64,000 nt of DNA from Knoxdaviesia capensis (Eukaryota > Ascomycota > Sordariomycetes > Microascales > Gondwanamycetaceae): NCBI GenBank assembly GCA_001510575.1, contig LNGK01000016.1:62001-126000 (forward strand). Direction: 5' to 3'. The translations under genes and the position numbers were made by a program. This document shows positions 33,773 to 45,026 of the stretch, piece after piece (the stretch's first letter is position 1; every line of letters starts with the position of its first letter). Below the pieces are notes generated by a model. The model did no database searches. It had not been told where the DNA came from and worked only from the letters and a program-made list of their open reading frames with translations.

Positions 33773-36003
33773 CGTCCCGATTTGCAGCCGGAGCGCGTCC
33801 AGTTGGCTGTCGGAAGACTAGGGGGCCAGCCTGGTGTTCAAAGTCGGCTGGGGATGCACGGCCAACGGCGGACTGACGGACACTGGCAGCCACATTGTCC
33901 TGTATCCCAGGACTAGGAGTGAAACCTGATCCATGTTAGGTAGTTAGTCTGAATAGGATATGTGAAAGTCGAGAGTGTTCATACGTGGTTACATATATAT
34001 ATGCTATGATGGTTGCTGGATACTGCTTCAAAAATGGAGAAAAAAAACAATCAGGATGTGTGTTCCTATATAGGTGTGCAGAGGAGTAGCGGCAACAGTG
34101 GGATCTTGTCTGGAAAACATATACTGGAGAGATAACACACAACCTGAGGGGTCTCGAAAGTATCTGCGTCGGCACGGGTATATTTCCGTGGAATCCTCGA
34201 ACCTGCGTAACCTCAGCCCGTTAGCTGGTGATATTTCTGCCTTTTCCAAGCACAGCATGCGGCCACACCAGAAGTTATCTGATGCGGTGAGCTGCATCTA
34301 TCCGAGTCGAAGAGCAACGGCCAAAGGGCCAACTACAGAGTGCATAGAGCAGAGGCTCTTCTTTTTAGCTGCAGGCCAGGCATATCTCAGATGTCTGTGC
34401 TGTTCACAGATGGATACTGCTTGTAGGATTCCAACCCATGCCGCTGGGTTACCGCAAGTTCGGCAGAGACAGACATGGCTCCCTGGTTTAATGACTGTCC
34501 GCCCCTGCTTTGGTTTTTGGGTTTTGTCCTTTGGTTCTTGGTCTCGTTTTCTCTTCCACCCGTATGCACTGTCCCACTGTCTCTGCGGATGGCCCTGGCT
34601 GTTGGTGCTGCATGCAATCTTTATTCCGATTCCTTGTTTGAGTGGCTTTTCTAGTCTATGTTTTTCTATATGAGGCAGTGTACTAGGACACACTCCCAGA
34701 TTTAATGTCTTGGGTCTTGGGTCCAGAGTCTTGCTTCGGTCCTGGTTTTGATCTTGCGCTATGATATATCCCAGCTCCACCGCTGTCTGCCAGTTCACTA
34801 CTTCTATGGCCAGTCTGCCGTTCTCCTATTTTCTATCTCAAGTTTCGATATAGTCTCTGGTCTTTGGTCTTTGGGTTTGGAGTTTAAGGTTCCTTTCCAA
34901 CTCCCGAGATAGACTATTTGTGTCTATCTAGCCCCTACCCTAGTCGTTAATATCCGGATATTTTATGCTTTTTTGTAGGGCTGGCTTCTGTACTCTGGGC
35001 TCGGGACTCGGGACTTTGGACTTCAGGTTTCTGCATTTTGCTCTTTGGTCTTTGTCTTAAATCCGAGGTCTTGCTTGGGTGGATACCGGTCTTGATCTTG
35101 CATCGTCATATATCCCTGGTTCACTGTCTGTCAGCTTGCTGTTGCCGCAGCCAGTTCTCTACTCTCCTATTTGTTTCTTCTAGTTTGGACCCGGTTTTTG
35201 GTCTTCGGCCTTTGGTAGCGACAATCATCTCAAAAGTTCAGCGGATGTTGTGGCCACCCAGCCACTGTGATGACCGGTTTTCGTTGGGTCTCTGGTAGCA
35301 TTGCCTTCAACGTCTCAGTTTTCTTTTTCGATATATATAGCCTGTGATTATAGACATGCTATCCGTCCATACGCATTCTTCCCTTCGTCTCTGATATTTT
35401 CATATCTCGTGAAGTCCCACGAGTGTGCCTTCATCTTTCAAATTTCTTTTCGCCGGCTCGTGCCTTCTATATTTTGCTTTTCTATCAGATCCACCCCGCC
35501 AGCGCGGTCCCGGGTCCTCCTCCGGTGGTTGGGTTCCGGCATTTGCCAAACGTTATGTTTTGTGGCATCGCACTTTTGGATCCCCTTTGCTTTTTACTTC
35601 CCATCCAGAGTGGAAATCGACTATGGGGAATGTGCCGGCGGCTTTCATGCGTTGTCCTTTGTCCTTTTGCCCGTTTTGTCTTTAGCTCTGTTCCGGGAGA
35701 GAAGCAGCACTTGGTGTGCCCGCCGATTCAATTGGCCAGCACTGATTGGGATCCATCCTGGATGATACGCTCCGTGTACTGTCAAAGCCACTCTGGGGCG
35801 ACAGAGGATGGAGGAACTGTGCCGCAGGAACTGTATAGATGCTCGAAGCGTCAATGTGTAGTCTTGATCCAGAAAGCCTGAGAGCACCTCTCATAAATGC
35901 ATGATGGACAAAGTTTATTTAAGGGCCAGAGCGTTTGTCTCCCTCCCTTCTGCTTCCTCAGATGTTCATACCGTTCATATCTGTCTCCTTCTCTGTTGCA
36001 GCC
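33773..36003. other. Gene-poor region with TTGG-rich low-complexity DNA
   Basis: No gene is supported. Between 34490 and 35230 the plus strand is rich in CTTTGG/CTTGGG strings and contains two diverged direct copies of a ~150-bp unit, listed separately. Confidence 0.55.
34728..35218. repeat. Diverged direct repeat (two ~150-bp copies)
   Basis: Copy A is about 34728-34880 and copy B about 35068-35218. Shared blocks in the same order are GTCTTGCTT, TTGATCTTGC, ATATATCCC, GTCTG(C/T)CAG, GCCAGT, CTCCTATTT, AGTTT and TTGGTCTT. The offset is about 340 bp, suggesting an old segmental duplication or degraded mobile element. Confidence 0.6.
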
Positions 36004-37920
36004 ATGTCCAGTCATACATCAGCTGGTTCCTCCTACAGAAACCCTTCAGCCCAGCAATGGAATTCACACAAAAGTGAGCTTGAGGCTCTCTACCGCTCCC
36101 CGGGCTCCACTACGAAATCGATCCGGGATCTTTTCCGCTCTCAGTATCCTGATTTCTCGGGTGTTCCGTGAGTTCTCCAATCCCCAAAACCGAGGCACAT
36201 TCAGCATGCTAATATATTCTGTCTCCTCAGTGAACGAGCCTACAAGTACCGCTTCAAAGCCTGGGGCTGGCACAAGCGACGATTTTCGACCCGGCAGGAT
36301 GTCAGCAGTGAGGTGGCCAGTGTGTCTGATTCACCGTCCAGCCTTCATCGCTCACAGACAGTGTTCAGTGTCACCTCAAGCCCTGCCTCGGAGTTCACAA
36401 CCCCCAATACTGTCTCGTCCGGGCCGTTGACAATATCGTCTCAAATGGCCCCAGCCGTCCCCATGACCATGTCACCCGAGGAATCACCTGCCCCGGTAGC
36501 CTTTTCAGATCACATTGCCACTTTTCATGCCTCAACCGATATGAGAAGCATCGCCGACCAAAACATCACCTCCCGCAACATCCGCCTCCCCACCACCCAA
36601 GGCATCTCTCTATTGTCGCCCGACGTTGAACCACGCGATGATGCGGAATTGCGGAGCTTTTGGGGAGGCTCGTTCCTTGAGCCATCCCCGGCCGTACCTA
36701 CGGGACAGGTATCGAGACAGCAAGTGACAGTCTACCCGCAGCTTACCAGAGATGATTCTGCGCCCCGAACAGATCCCGCCAATCCAATAGTCGGTGAAGA
36801 CCATTTCTCCAGCCTGAAAGAGGGAATCGATAAAGTCCTTCGGAGTCAGCAACTCTGTGAATGTGATCAGCCCACCTACCTCCCCATTGCTCATCTATTC
36901 AAGTGTTCGATCGATGTCATGCTAGGCGGCGATATCAATGGTGGCTATCTCCTCGCCAGATCCACCTTTCGCTATATCGACCGACACGTTTCTCTCTCCC
37001 CTTCCAAATCATTTGTTACTTTGTATTTGAGACTACCTGTTGCTATATGCGCCATGGCGCAGAGGTCAGGTCGGAACTTCAATCCAGCTGGCCTCCTGGG
37101 CTCATACCTCCGCTTTCTCCAACGCCGCGACGTGTTCGTGCGTGAAAACCAAGATATCCTCAGTCTGTCCATGAATCTCGTCACAGTCCTACTGCATATC
37201 ATACGGAGCAATAATGCGGCATGTTCTCGGCCTATATTCGCCTTGATGCACAATGTTGCAGAAGAGTTCAAACAAAAGTCCCCGCGTCCACCCTGCAAAT
37301 GTCTGTGGGATTTCTGGATCCCCCTTCCAATTCCACACTACGGGGATAGCTATTGGAGTCTCCTGCAGAAACTGTCCATGTCAATCGACCACAGCGAGAA
37401 GAGGCATCTCGACGAGAAAGATGTCGAACAAGACTATATCTTGTTTCTGAAACTTCAGGTCCAGGAGGAAGTTTATCGCGAAGACTTCTGGGAACGAAGC
37501 ACAGCATATGCCAATGTGATAAGTGATCGAGATACAGAGTTTAATACCGTGCAGGCAGTGTGTCTCCCCGGTCAAGCTATGTTTCTGCGACAGGAGAGAA
37601 GTCAGCCTGATTGGGAGGGCGAGTCAATACGCCTTCTACAGAAAGCTACAGGGCTCATTTCTTGCAACGACTCATGCACCTTGCTAGTACCAAACATCTG
37701 GTTCCTCGGACCGTATGTTGCGCTGGAGAAGATATACCGAGATATGGCCAACTTCCGCGGGGCGAGCGCTGTGAGTAACCGCCGACAGAGCTTGAGCTTG
37801 TGGGAGGATGTTATTGACGATGATCGTAAACCCAATGTGAATAGCTCTGTTCAAGAAGCCTTCGCTGACCTTAACCGTCAGCAACGACAGTTACTCGATG
37901 CCCACTGTTCAGCATTGTAG
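36004..37920 (+). CDS. Clr5-domain protein (putative fungal regulator)
   Basis: Exons 36004-36167 and 36231-37920 with a 63-bp phase-2 intron (donor GTGAGT, branch GCTAATA, acceptor CTCAG) encode 617 residues. The Clr5 domain (PF14420) occupies about residues 16-72 and spans the splice junction: WNSHKSELEALYRSP ... SIRDLFRSQYPDFSGVP then ERAYKYRFKAWGWHKRR. This domain is typical of Pezizomycotina and is found in putative transcription or signalling regulators, including the Neurospora protein it is named after. The middle is Ser/Thr/Pro-rich; the C-terminal half (about 200-600) is helical without a recognised domain. It sits alone beside a gene-poor, repeat-bearing region. Without the splice the Clr5 domain would be cut in half. 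Confidence 0.85.
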
Positions 37921-38080
37921 TTAAACTTGCCACCCACCTTCAAGTACCAAAGACTTTATCTATATATATTGATTTTCCAACTATCAGAAGAAATCATAGC
38001 CCATATCGTCGTGAAGAAGTAGCAAAACCGAAGCACAAAGCAAAACCGTGAAGCAATCTCAACATTCATCCAAGATCTCT

Positions 38081-38086
<6 letters not shown>

Positions 38087-38110
<24 letters not shown>
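38087..38110. repeat. (CT)n microsatellite
   Basis: Twelve CT units in the short gap between the convergent ends of the Clr5-domain gene and the CorA-like gene. Confidence 0.9.
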
Positions 38111-38111
<1 letters not shown>

Positions 38112-38123
38112 CTCTCAATGCCC

Positions 38124-40630
38124 TCAAGTAAACGCCGAAAACTCCGTCTTCCGCGGACTCAGCTTCCACGTCGGCGTGGCGCCGAGCGTGGTCTGGTGCT
38201 GCACGGTCTTGCTGCGGATCGAGAACAGGATCTCGCGTTCCAGCCGGTCAATGTCCGCGTTGACATCGGCCTCGTCCTTGCGCAGATTCGCCTTGCGCCG
38301 CATGTCAAACACCACCCACGTGCCCACTATCAGCACCGTGATCGGCACCGTGATGGCGAAGTAGATCCACAGCTCCGACGAGATGACCGGATCGGCGCCT
38401 GGAACACGCAAGGGTTAGGGCAATGTCGTTAGGGTTTGGGGCGTGGGGGTGGATGTGGATGTGGATGTGGAAGGAGTGAGGGGGCGGTGGGGGAAGGAGC
38501 GATGGAGGGAAAGAGAGAGAAGTCTATATATAGAAATATATATATATATATATATACATGACGTAGTATACATAGTGGACGTACCAGTCTGGAAGTTGAA
38601 AAACGTCATGCTGAACACCGACGCCAGATATGTGCCTGGGAGAAAGATGGCTCCCAGTAACGACAGCGTCTTCATGGCATTTGCGTCTCGCTTGGTGGCA
38701 TGGGCCAGCTGTTTCTGCTCCTTTGCAATCTCCAGACTCAGCTTGGACTCGCGCTGGGCAATGAGGTTGTAGAGCTATGTCGGGGGATGAAGCCGGGAAC
38801 AGTTAGTTTCGACACTCAATATCTCTTCAGTCGAGCGGTTCTTGTTGTCTTCTCTCGTCACCATCACCCAGGGCACCAGCTTACCGCCTCGCGCTGCACT
38901 CTCAGCCGCTCCAAGCTCGTCCACGCATAGCTCTCGATGCCCTTGAGCTTGATCGCGTGGAAATCCACCCGCGAGAGCATGTCCATGTGCAGCCGCCGCA
39001 GCGCCGGATCGACCGCGCGCCCGCGCAGCAGCCGCCGCCGGTCCCGCAGCCCCGGGTGCGCCGCAGAGCCGGCGGCGGCGGCGGCGGCAGCGCGCGCACT
39101 CCAAAACGCCTCGGCATCGGCGTCGGTCTCCGGGCTCTCGGGCATGGCGGCAGCGCTGGCGGCGCCGTAGCTGCCGCCGTAGTCGAGCAGCAGCAGCTCG
39201 TCCCAGAAGCGCCGCAGCGCCACGTCCATCTCGCGCAGGTTCTCGCGGTACGCCTGCGGGCGCTTCCACAGCACCTTGCACACGCACTCGTACAGGTCGC
39301 GCGTGATCTGCTCCATCTGCAGCACGCCGTCGCGCACGTGCATGGTCATGTTCTCCGAGTCGTCGCGGCCGCTGATGGCGTGCTCGAGCTGGCGCAGCAG
39401 CTCGCGCGCCTGGCGCTGGCGGTCGTCGTTGTCGGCCGGCAGCTCGACCGTCGCAAAGATCAGCATCGGCAGCAGCATCGGGTGGCCGACGTCTGCCGTG
39501 CTCTGCCGCACCAGGCTGAGGATGTCGCGCGGCTTCGCGCTCTCCGTCGCCTTGTAGTAGCCGCTGGTGATGCCGGTCGCGAACGAGTACGACAGCATCA
39601 GCTCCCACCCGCGCGTCTTGCCCTTCTTCAGCACGTCGGACTTGCGGCACATGATCTGCAGGTGGCGGTCGTCGGTTGTGCCGATCTTCTCGCCGGAGAT
39701 GGTGGACCAGAAGAACGGGCCGACGGTGCTGGTGCCTTCGATCGCACGGAGCGGAAGCCGGAACAGCCGAACCATGGCATCATAGTACGGCGGAGGCAGA
39801 GAGATGTGATGGGATTTGAAGGTATCTGGGTCGGTGGCTCCGGATTGCAGGCTGTGGTGAGGTTCGTTAGAGATGAAGTTGACCTATCCATCCTAGACCC
39901 TAATCTTCACACTCCAACCCTAACCCAGGTGGCCCAACGTCAACTCGGCCTGAGACACCCGACATCATCGACAGAAACTTACACAAGACGAAGTCCGCTA
40001 ACAAGCTTTACGCCCGGCTTGTGGTGCTTCAAGTTATCATTAGGATTGAAAGCACCCTTTCTCGACAAGAAGTTCTGAAAGTCATCGTCGGACAGCGTAT
40101 GTTCATCGATGCTGTTGTACTGCGGATCCTATCAAAAACGAACAAACGGGCAGCAAATCCCGGATATGTGAGCAAATCGGCATACAATACACACGGGCCG
40201 TCACCGACAATTGGAATTGGAAGTTTTATTTTTTCTTGTCCCACGGAAGATCAGCGAGGAGAGGCGAAATCAACATGGCACAGATGTGTGTGTTGTATGC
40301 AGTGTAGGGTGCAGTGCAGCCCGTAGCAACCCTTATCTGGACGGTATCACCAGCGACAGGAATGATGCTGGTGGTTTTTTCGTTTTGGGTGGGAGAGGGA
40401 ATACACCGCTTAGAGACGCCCAGCTCGAGAGCACAATTGCCAGTGGATCAGGAAGAGGAGAGCCTCGGCTGTGATGTAACGAGAAAACAGGACGAAGGGG
40501 GAGAAAAAGCACAGGGGAGCAGCAGGGGGAACACACGACGTACTGAGTAGTTGAAGATCTCAAGATACTGCGTCTTTTCCGGCACGATGATGCACTCCGC
40601 CAGTTGCTGCAGGAACATAGCCCGGTCCAT
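38124..40630 (-). CDS. CorA-like membrane protein with two C-terminal TM segments
   Basis: Exons on the minus strand are 40544-40630 (minimum), 39983-40128, 38885-39851, 38585-38774 and 38124-38398, with introns of 415, 131, 110 and 186 bp in phases 0, 2, 0 and 1. A long cytosolic helical region is followed by two closely spaced TM helices: LSLLGAIFLPGTYLASVFSM and WIYFAITVPITVLIVGTWVVF. This is the C-terminal hairpin of the CorA superfamily, but the GMN motif needed for Mg2+ selectivity is missing at the end of TM1 (SMTFFNFQ instead). It belongs to the many fungal CorA-like proteins of unknown transport ability. The 5' end is uncertain: coding-like sequence (NLFRRIIPSECLPA) continues upstream of ATG 40630 in frame with no earlier ATG before a stop at about 40820, so a first exon may be missing. 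Confidence 0.75.
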
Positions 40631-43001
40631 GGCGGGCAAGCACTCCGAAGGGATGATGCGTCGGAAGAGGTTGCTGATCGACCCGGGAAAGAAGCCGGCG
40701 GGCTTCAGGGTGCCAAATGGCGCAAACGGATAAGAGGATGAGAAGACGACGATCGGCGATCCACAGCAAACGCAGCGGCGGAGTTGACCACGAACACGGT
40801 AGCTCGACAGTCAGGTCCCCCTTTAGAAGGCGGCAGGTTGGTTCAGACCAGAGAAGAGTACACTTCCGAACCGGGTTGAGAAAAAAGAAAAAAAAGAAAA
40901 AAAAGGGGGGGAGGGGGGTGCGGGGAACGGCACCGGCCGAGAACGAAGATCCGGAGCCGGACACCAAGACCGGCCAACGGAGCCGGGAAGGGACACGTCC
41001 CGGGTTTAAGACGGCCAAGGAGCGAATGTTCGATCACCGGCAAAGACGGAACGCAAAAGGCAGAGCAGCCGAGCCACGTTTTGTCCCCTTAGATTCTCGA
41101 ACGAAGCACTCAGACGCAAGAAAGCGGACAAGATACAGAAAAAGGATAAATACGGAGTGAAAAGAATCGATATATATATATATAATCCAATCGGGAGAAA
41201 TGAAATAAGATAGAATCTAGATCTCGGTGCTCAGGATACCAGGAAAGATAGAAAGAAGGGAGAAAAACCCGACACACAGAGAAAAAGCGAGAGAAAGAGT
41301 TATTAATCCCACCCCCAAGCCGAACCACAAAAGCATATCAAAAAAGAAAGACATGGGGGGTGACAGTTCAGTGGTTCCCAGCACAACCACTCAGCGCCAG
41401 AATCCTTCACGATTTTGTTCAAATGCAAGGTTGCAGGGCCGGATTTCGCAGTGGCTAAGGGTTAGGGTCTGGCAAACCGACTACCTATGCTGCCCGAAGG
41501 ATATGAGAGGCGGGAAGAAAAAAGAAACAATAAAGTTAAATTAAAAAATTTTAAAAAAAAGAGCGCAAAACGAGGGTTTCGCGCTTTCAGCTGGGGGATT
41601 CGGGGTGATTGTCAAGCCAGCACCACGAGCTATTCCCCAATTGACTTATCTCTCCCGCTTCCCTCAAAACGGGTCTGGGCTTGGCCTTTGTTAAAAAAAG
41701 AAGAAAGGACAAAAAACGGTGTCGACTGGTGGGAAAAGCGGAAGCCCCAGCCTCACTGGGCCACTCACCTTCGGCCGGTTTCCCCAGCCTCCCGCCCGGG
41801 GGTGGGAGGGAGTATCGCGGGAGACTGATTGGTGCGATAGGGGAGGAGGCACACACACATGCATATACCCGAAGCAAACTTCGGAGTCCTATGCTTCGGC
41901 ATGCATGAGAACAAAAGGTCTCGTCTTCGCTTGCTTGCTTGCTTGCTTGCTTGTCTCCCGCCCTCCCACACACTGCAACAGGAGACCTGTGGCAATCCTG
42001 CTCCCCGGCTATCGGACCGCACAGGGTTCTTCTCTCTCTTTCCCTCCGACCTTGATGAGCAAAAGAAGGAGAGAAATATACGAGACCAGTTCCAAAATCT
42101 GGGCTCCACACAAACTCCACGTTGTACAACATGAACTCTGGGTCGCTTATATCGCATTCGCCCCCCTCTCTGTATTCGTTCTCTGGCCGTCCATGGCCAG
42201 CTACCTGGATGAAACCGCCCGGTGCGACTGTGTTCCCTCGGCTTGGGATATTGGATGAGGGACACACATCCCGGGTGGAAGTGTCTGTCTGCATCTGACG
42301 TCCCGGATCTGTACGTGGCCGGCACACACGGAGGTGAGCACATCAATCGCTCCCCCCCACCCAGCACCTCAGCATTGCATGTACAGTACTTCTCTCCTCC
42401 CACTTGTGATAAAAAAAAAAAGACCAAGGCATGTATATCGTATGAAAACCACTTCCCAATTGTTTAAAACCCGCGTCAGATACCCTAATCCAACCATCAA
42501 AAGCACAAGCCCATTTACAGCGCATTCCAAATCTCTCCGGAGAGAGACTCGAGAGAATACAAAAAAATAAAAAAATAAAAACACCAAAGGTTCGATATAA
42601 AATGCTTCAGTAATCCAACAGAAAGGCGTACTCGTAGACATATGTAAATCCCCATCCCAAACAAGCAAAAAGCGAAAAGACGGAAGACAGAAAAGATAAA
42701 AAGTGAACCCAGGCGGAAAGATACTGGCCAACTGTATGAAAAAAAAGGAAAACGGAAACCGAACTACCGCTTCGACTCTTGTCGAAGGAGACCACGAAAA
42801 CACCGCCCCAGCTCGTAGTGAATACCCCCACCTATCCTCCCCTGGACCTGGAACTCGTAAGTGGAAGAGGGGACCGAGACATGCGAGAATCTCGGTCTGA
42901 CCCCAGTCTTCTCATCTCATTTTTGAAGAAAACGAGTGAGCCTGGCTTCGTATCTGAATACCAAACGCCAGACACCGTCATAAACCACCTCCTTTTTGCG
43001 T
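40631..43001. other. Long region between the CorA-like gene and the PKA gene
   Basis: About 2.4 kb. Bases 40631-40800 may be part of the CorA-like gene's first exon. Beyond that I see A-rich tracts (40877-40905, 41540-41565), a (GCTT)6 microsatellite at 41929-41953, and a telomere-like GGTTAGGG at 41461-41467, but no supported gene. Confidence 0.5.
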
Positions 43002-45026
43002 CTAGAAGTCCTTGAACATGTGTCCAAACCTAGATATGTGTGCGTGTTTTGGTTAGTCTCACGTCCCACGTCTCAAACAGAATCCAAGCGTAAGAACAAA
43101 AGAAAACTCACTCGTCAAATCCCGTCAAGCCATACTGCTCAGGATCCTCCGGGTACCGATCAAACTGGCTTGCGTCGCCCTGGCCCGCCTTGACCGGCGG
43201 CGTGTACGGCGCATCGATGTCCTTGCGCGCCAGCCGGTCCCACGTGACCTCCTTGAACCAGCCGTGGTTCTTGACGTCCTCGGGGCCCCCGTACAGGTTG
43301 CCCAGCCGCTTGGTCAGGTCGGCCGTGATCAGATGCTCCAGCAGGTCCCTGGCCTCGTCGTTCAGGTATGCCGGGTACGTCACCCGCCCGCGCAGGATGT
43401 TTTCGTAGATCTTCATCGGCGAGCCGCCGTCCCAGAAGGGCGTGTATCCGCATAGCATTTCGTAGATCAGAATTCCGAGGGACCACCTATAGGAGAAAGA
43501 CGAGAGCGAGCGACGGGGGTTTGTTAGTGAGACGTTCTTTGTAGCCACGAAGGACAAAAAAACAACAACAAGGAGACAGGGCATAGGACCTACCAATCCA
43601 CCGACTTGTTATAGCCCTTATTAGAAACAACTTCAGGTGCAAGGTAGTCCGGAGTTCCGCAGAGCGTCCAGGTCTTATCCGGCACGCGCTTGGCGAATCC
43701 GAAATCGGTGATCTTAAGGTGGCCGTGGCGGTCGAGCAGCAGGTTTTCGGGCTTCAGGTCGCGGTAGATGATGTTGCGCGAGTGCAGGTACTCGAGCGCC
43801 AGCACGACCTCGGCGGCGTAGAACTTGGCAACGGGGTTGGGGAAGCGCTGTGTGAACGAGAGCAAAACAAACACAATGAAGTTAGCTTCGTCCTCCTATG
43901 CCGTTGTATTTTGTATGCATTGTCACAGGTCCATATGAAAGAAAGAGAGAGAGAGAGAGAGAGAACTTACACCCGACTTGCGCAGCAGCGAAAACAACTC
44001 ACCGCCCTCGACAAAGTCCATCACCATGTACAGATTCCGGCTATCCTGGAACGTGCCCCAGAGCGTGATCAGGAACGGGTGCTTAACCTCGCCCAGCATG
44101 CGGCGCTCGTCATTGGTGTGCTCGACCTGCTTCATCTTGACCACCTGCGCCTTCTTCAGCACCTTGACGGCGTAGAACCGCGTGTTGTGCTTCGACTGCA
44201 CCAGGTGCACGCGCCCGAAGCTGCCCGTGCCGAGCGTGCGCAGGATGTCGAAGTCGTGCAGCGAGTACTTCCCCTTAGTTACCCGCGTCTCGGCCATCTG
44301 CTGCGCAAACTGCTGTTGTTGCTGTTGCTGGGTCCCCGGCTTGGCTGTCGCGCAGCCGGTCGGGGCCGCGGCGGCGCCGCCCGGCGGTGCTTGGTACGGC
44401 TGGGTGGTCTGGCCGGGCGTGCCGGCGGGGCTGATGCCCATGGGTACCTGGGCGGAGGCCAGCACCGACGTCGGCACGGGCTGGTAGAGGGGAACGGCGG
44501 CGGCGGCGGCGGCGTTCGGCATGGGGAAGTCGGGCACGCCGGCCGAGCCGTCGGGGACGGCGCCGACGGGCGAGTTGGCCGACACCGGGTTGATGAGGTT
44601 GCTGATCGACGGCAGGCTTTGCGCGTCGTTGGGCGAGGTGTGGTTGTGCAGGGGGGACGCCGTGTGCGGCGTGTGGCCGGCGGAGGCCGGGCCGGTCGGC
44701 GGGGATTGCGCGGCGGGGTTCATCGGCGCGACGGGGTCGGCGGGAGAGGCAGAGGCGGTGGTCGTGGTGGTCGTGGTGGAGGTGAGCGTCGAGGCCTTTT
44801 CGGTCGACGGGGCGGTCGGCAGCCCACCCTGCGGCTGCTGTTGCTGCTGCTGCAGGCCGGAAACCGATTCCGCCACAGCGGAGCTTAGCCGGGAGGCAAA
44901 CGACAGGCTGCGGCGGGAGAACGACTTGGCCGTGGTCGGTGTAACAGGACTGGACGGTTGGCTGGAGTTTGCAGGATCCGTCGTGTCCCGCGTCCGCTTT
45001 TTCTTGAGGAATCCTAGGGAAGGCAT
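43002..45026 (-). CDS. pkaC1: cAMP-dependent protein kinase catalytic subunit
   Basis: Four exons (43971-45026, 43594-43847, 43112-43486, 43002-43029) with introns of 123, 107 and 82 bp give 570 residues. The N-terminal ~250 residues are a Gln/Ser/Pro/Ala-rich extension common in filamentous-fungal PKA. Kinase features are the Gly loop GTGSFG from residue 266, ATP Lys288, catalytic Asp382 (YRDLKPEN), DFG Asp400 and activation-loop Thr413 in TWTLCGTPDYLAPE. The kinase reading frame appears to stop after TGFDE, but that TGA lies inside a GTGAGT donor. A 28-bp last exon after TATCTAG supplies FGHMFKDF, restoring the hydrophobic C-terminal tail of AGC kinases. PKA relays cAMP signals controlling growth, conidiation and metabolism. 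Gene symbol follows fungal usage and is by family resemblance. Confidence 0.93.
43943..43964. repeat. (GA)n tract within PKA intron 1
   Basis: A GA run that ends a few bases from the GTAAGT donor at 43970; on the transcribed strand it is a CT tract immediately downstream of the 5' splice site. Confidence 0.8.

Noticed and set aside
40560..41018. 152-codon minus-strand frame with a Phe run, next to the CorA-like gene
   Set aside because: The Phe run is a translated T tract and the end is out of frame with the conserved exon LQQLAECIIVPEKTQY.
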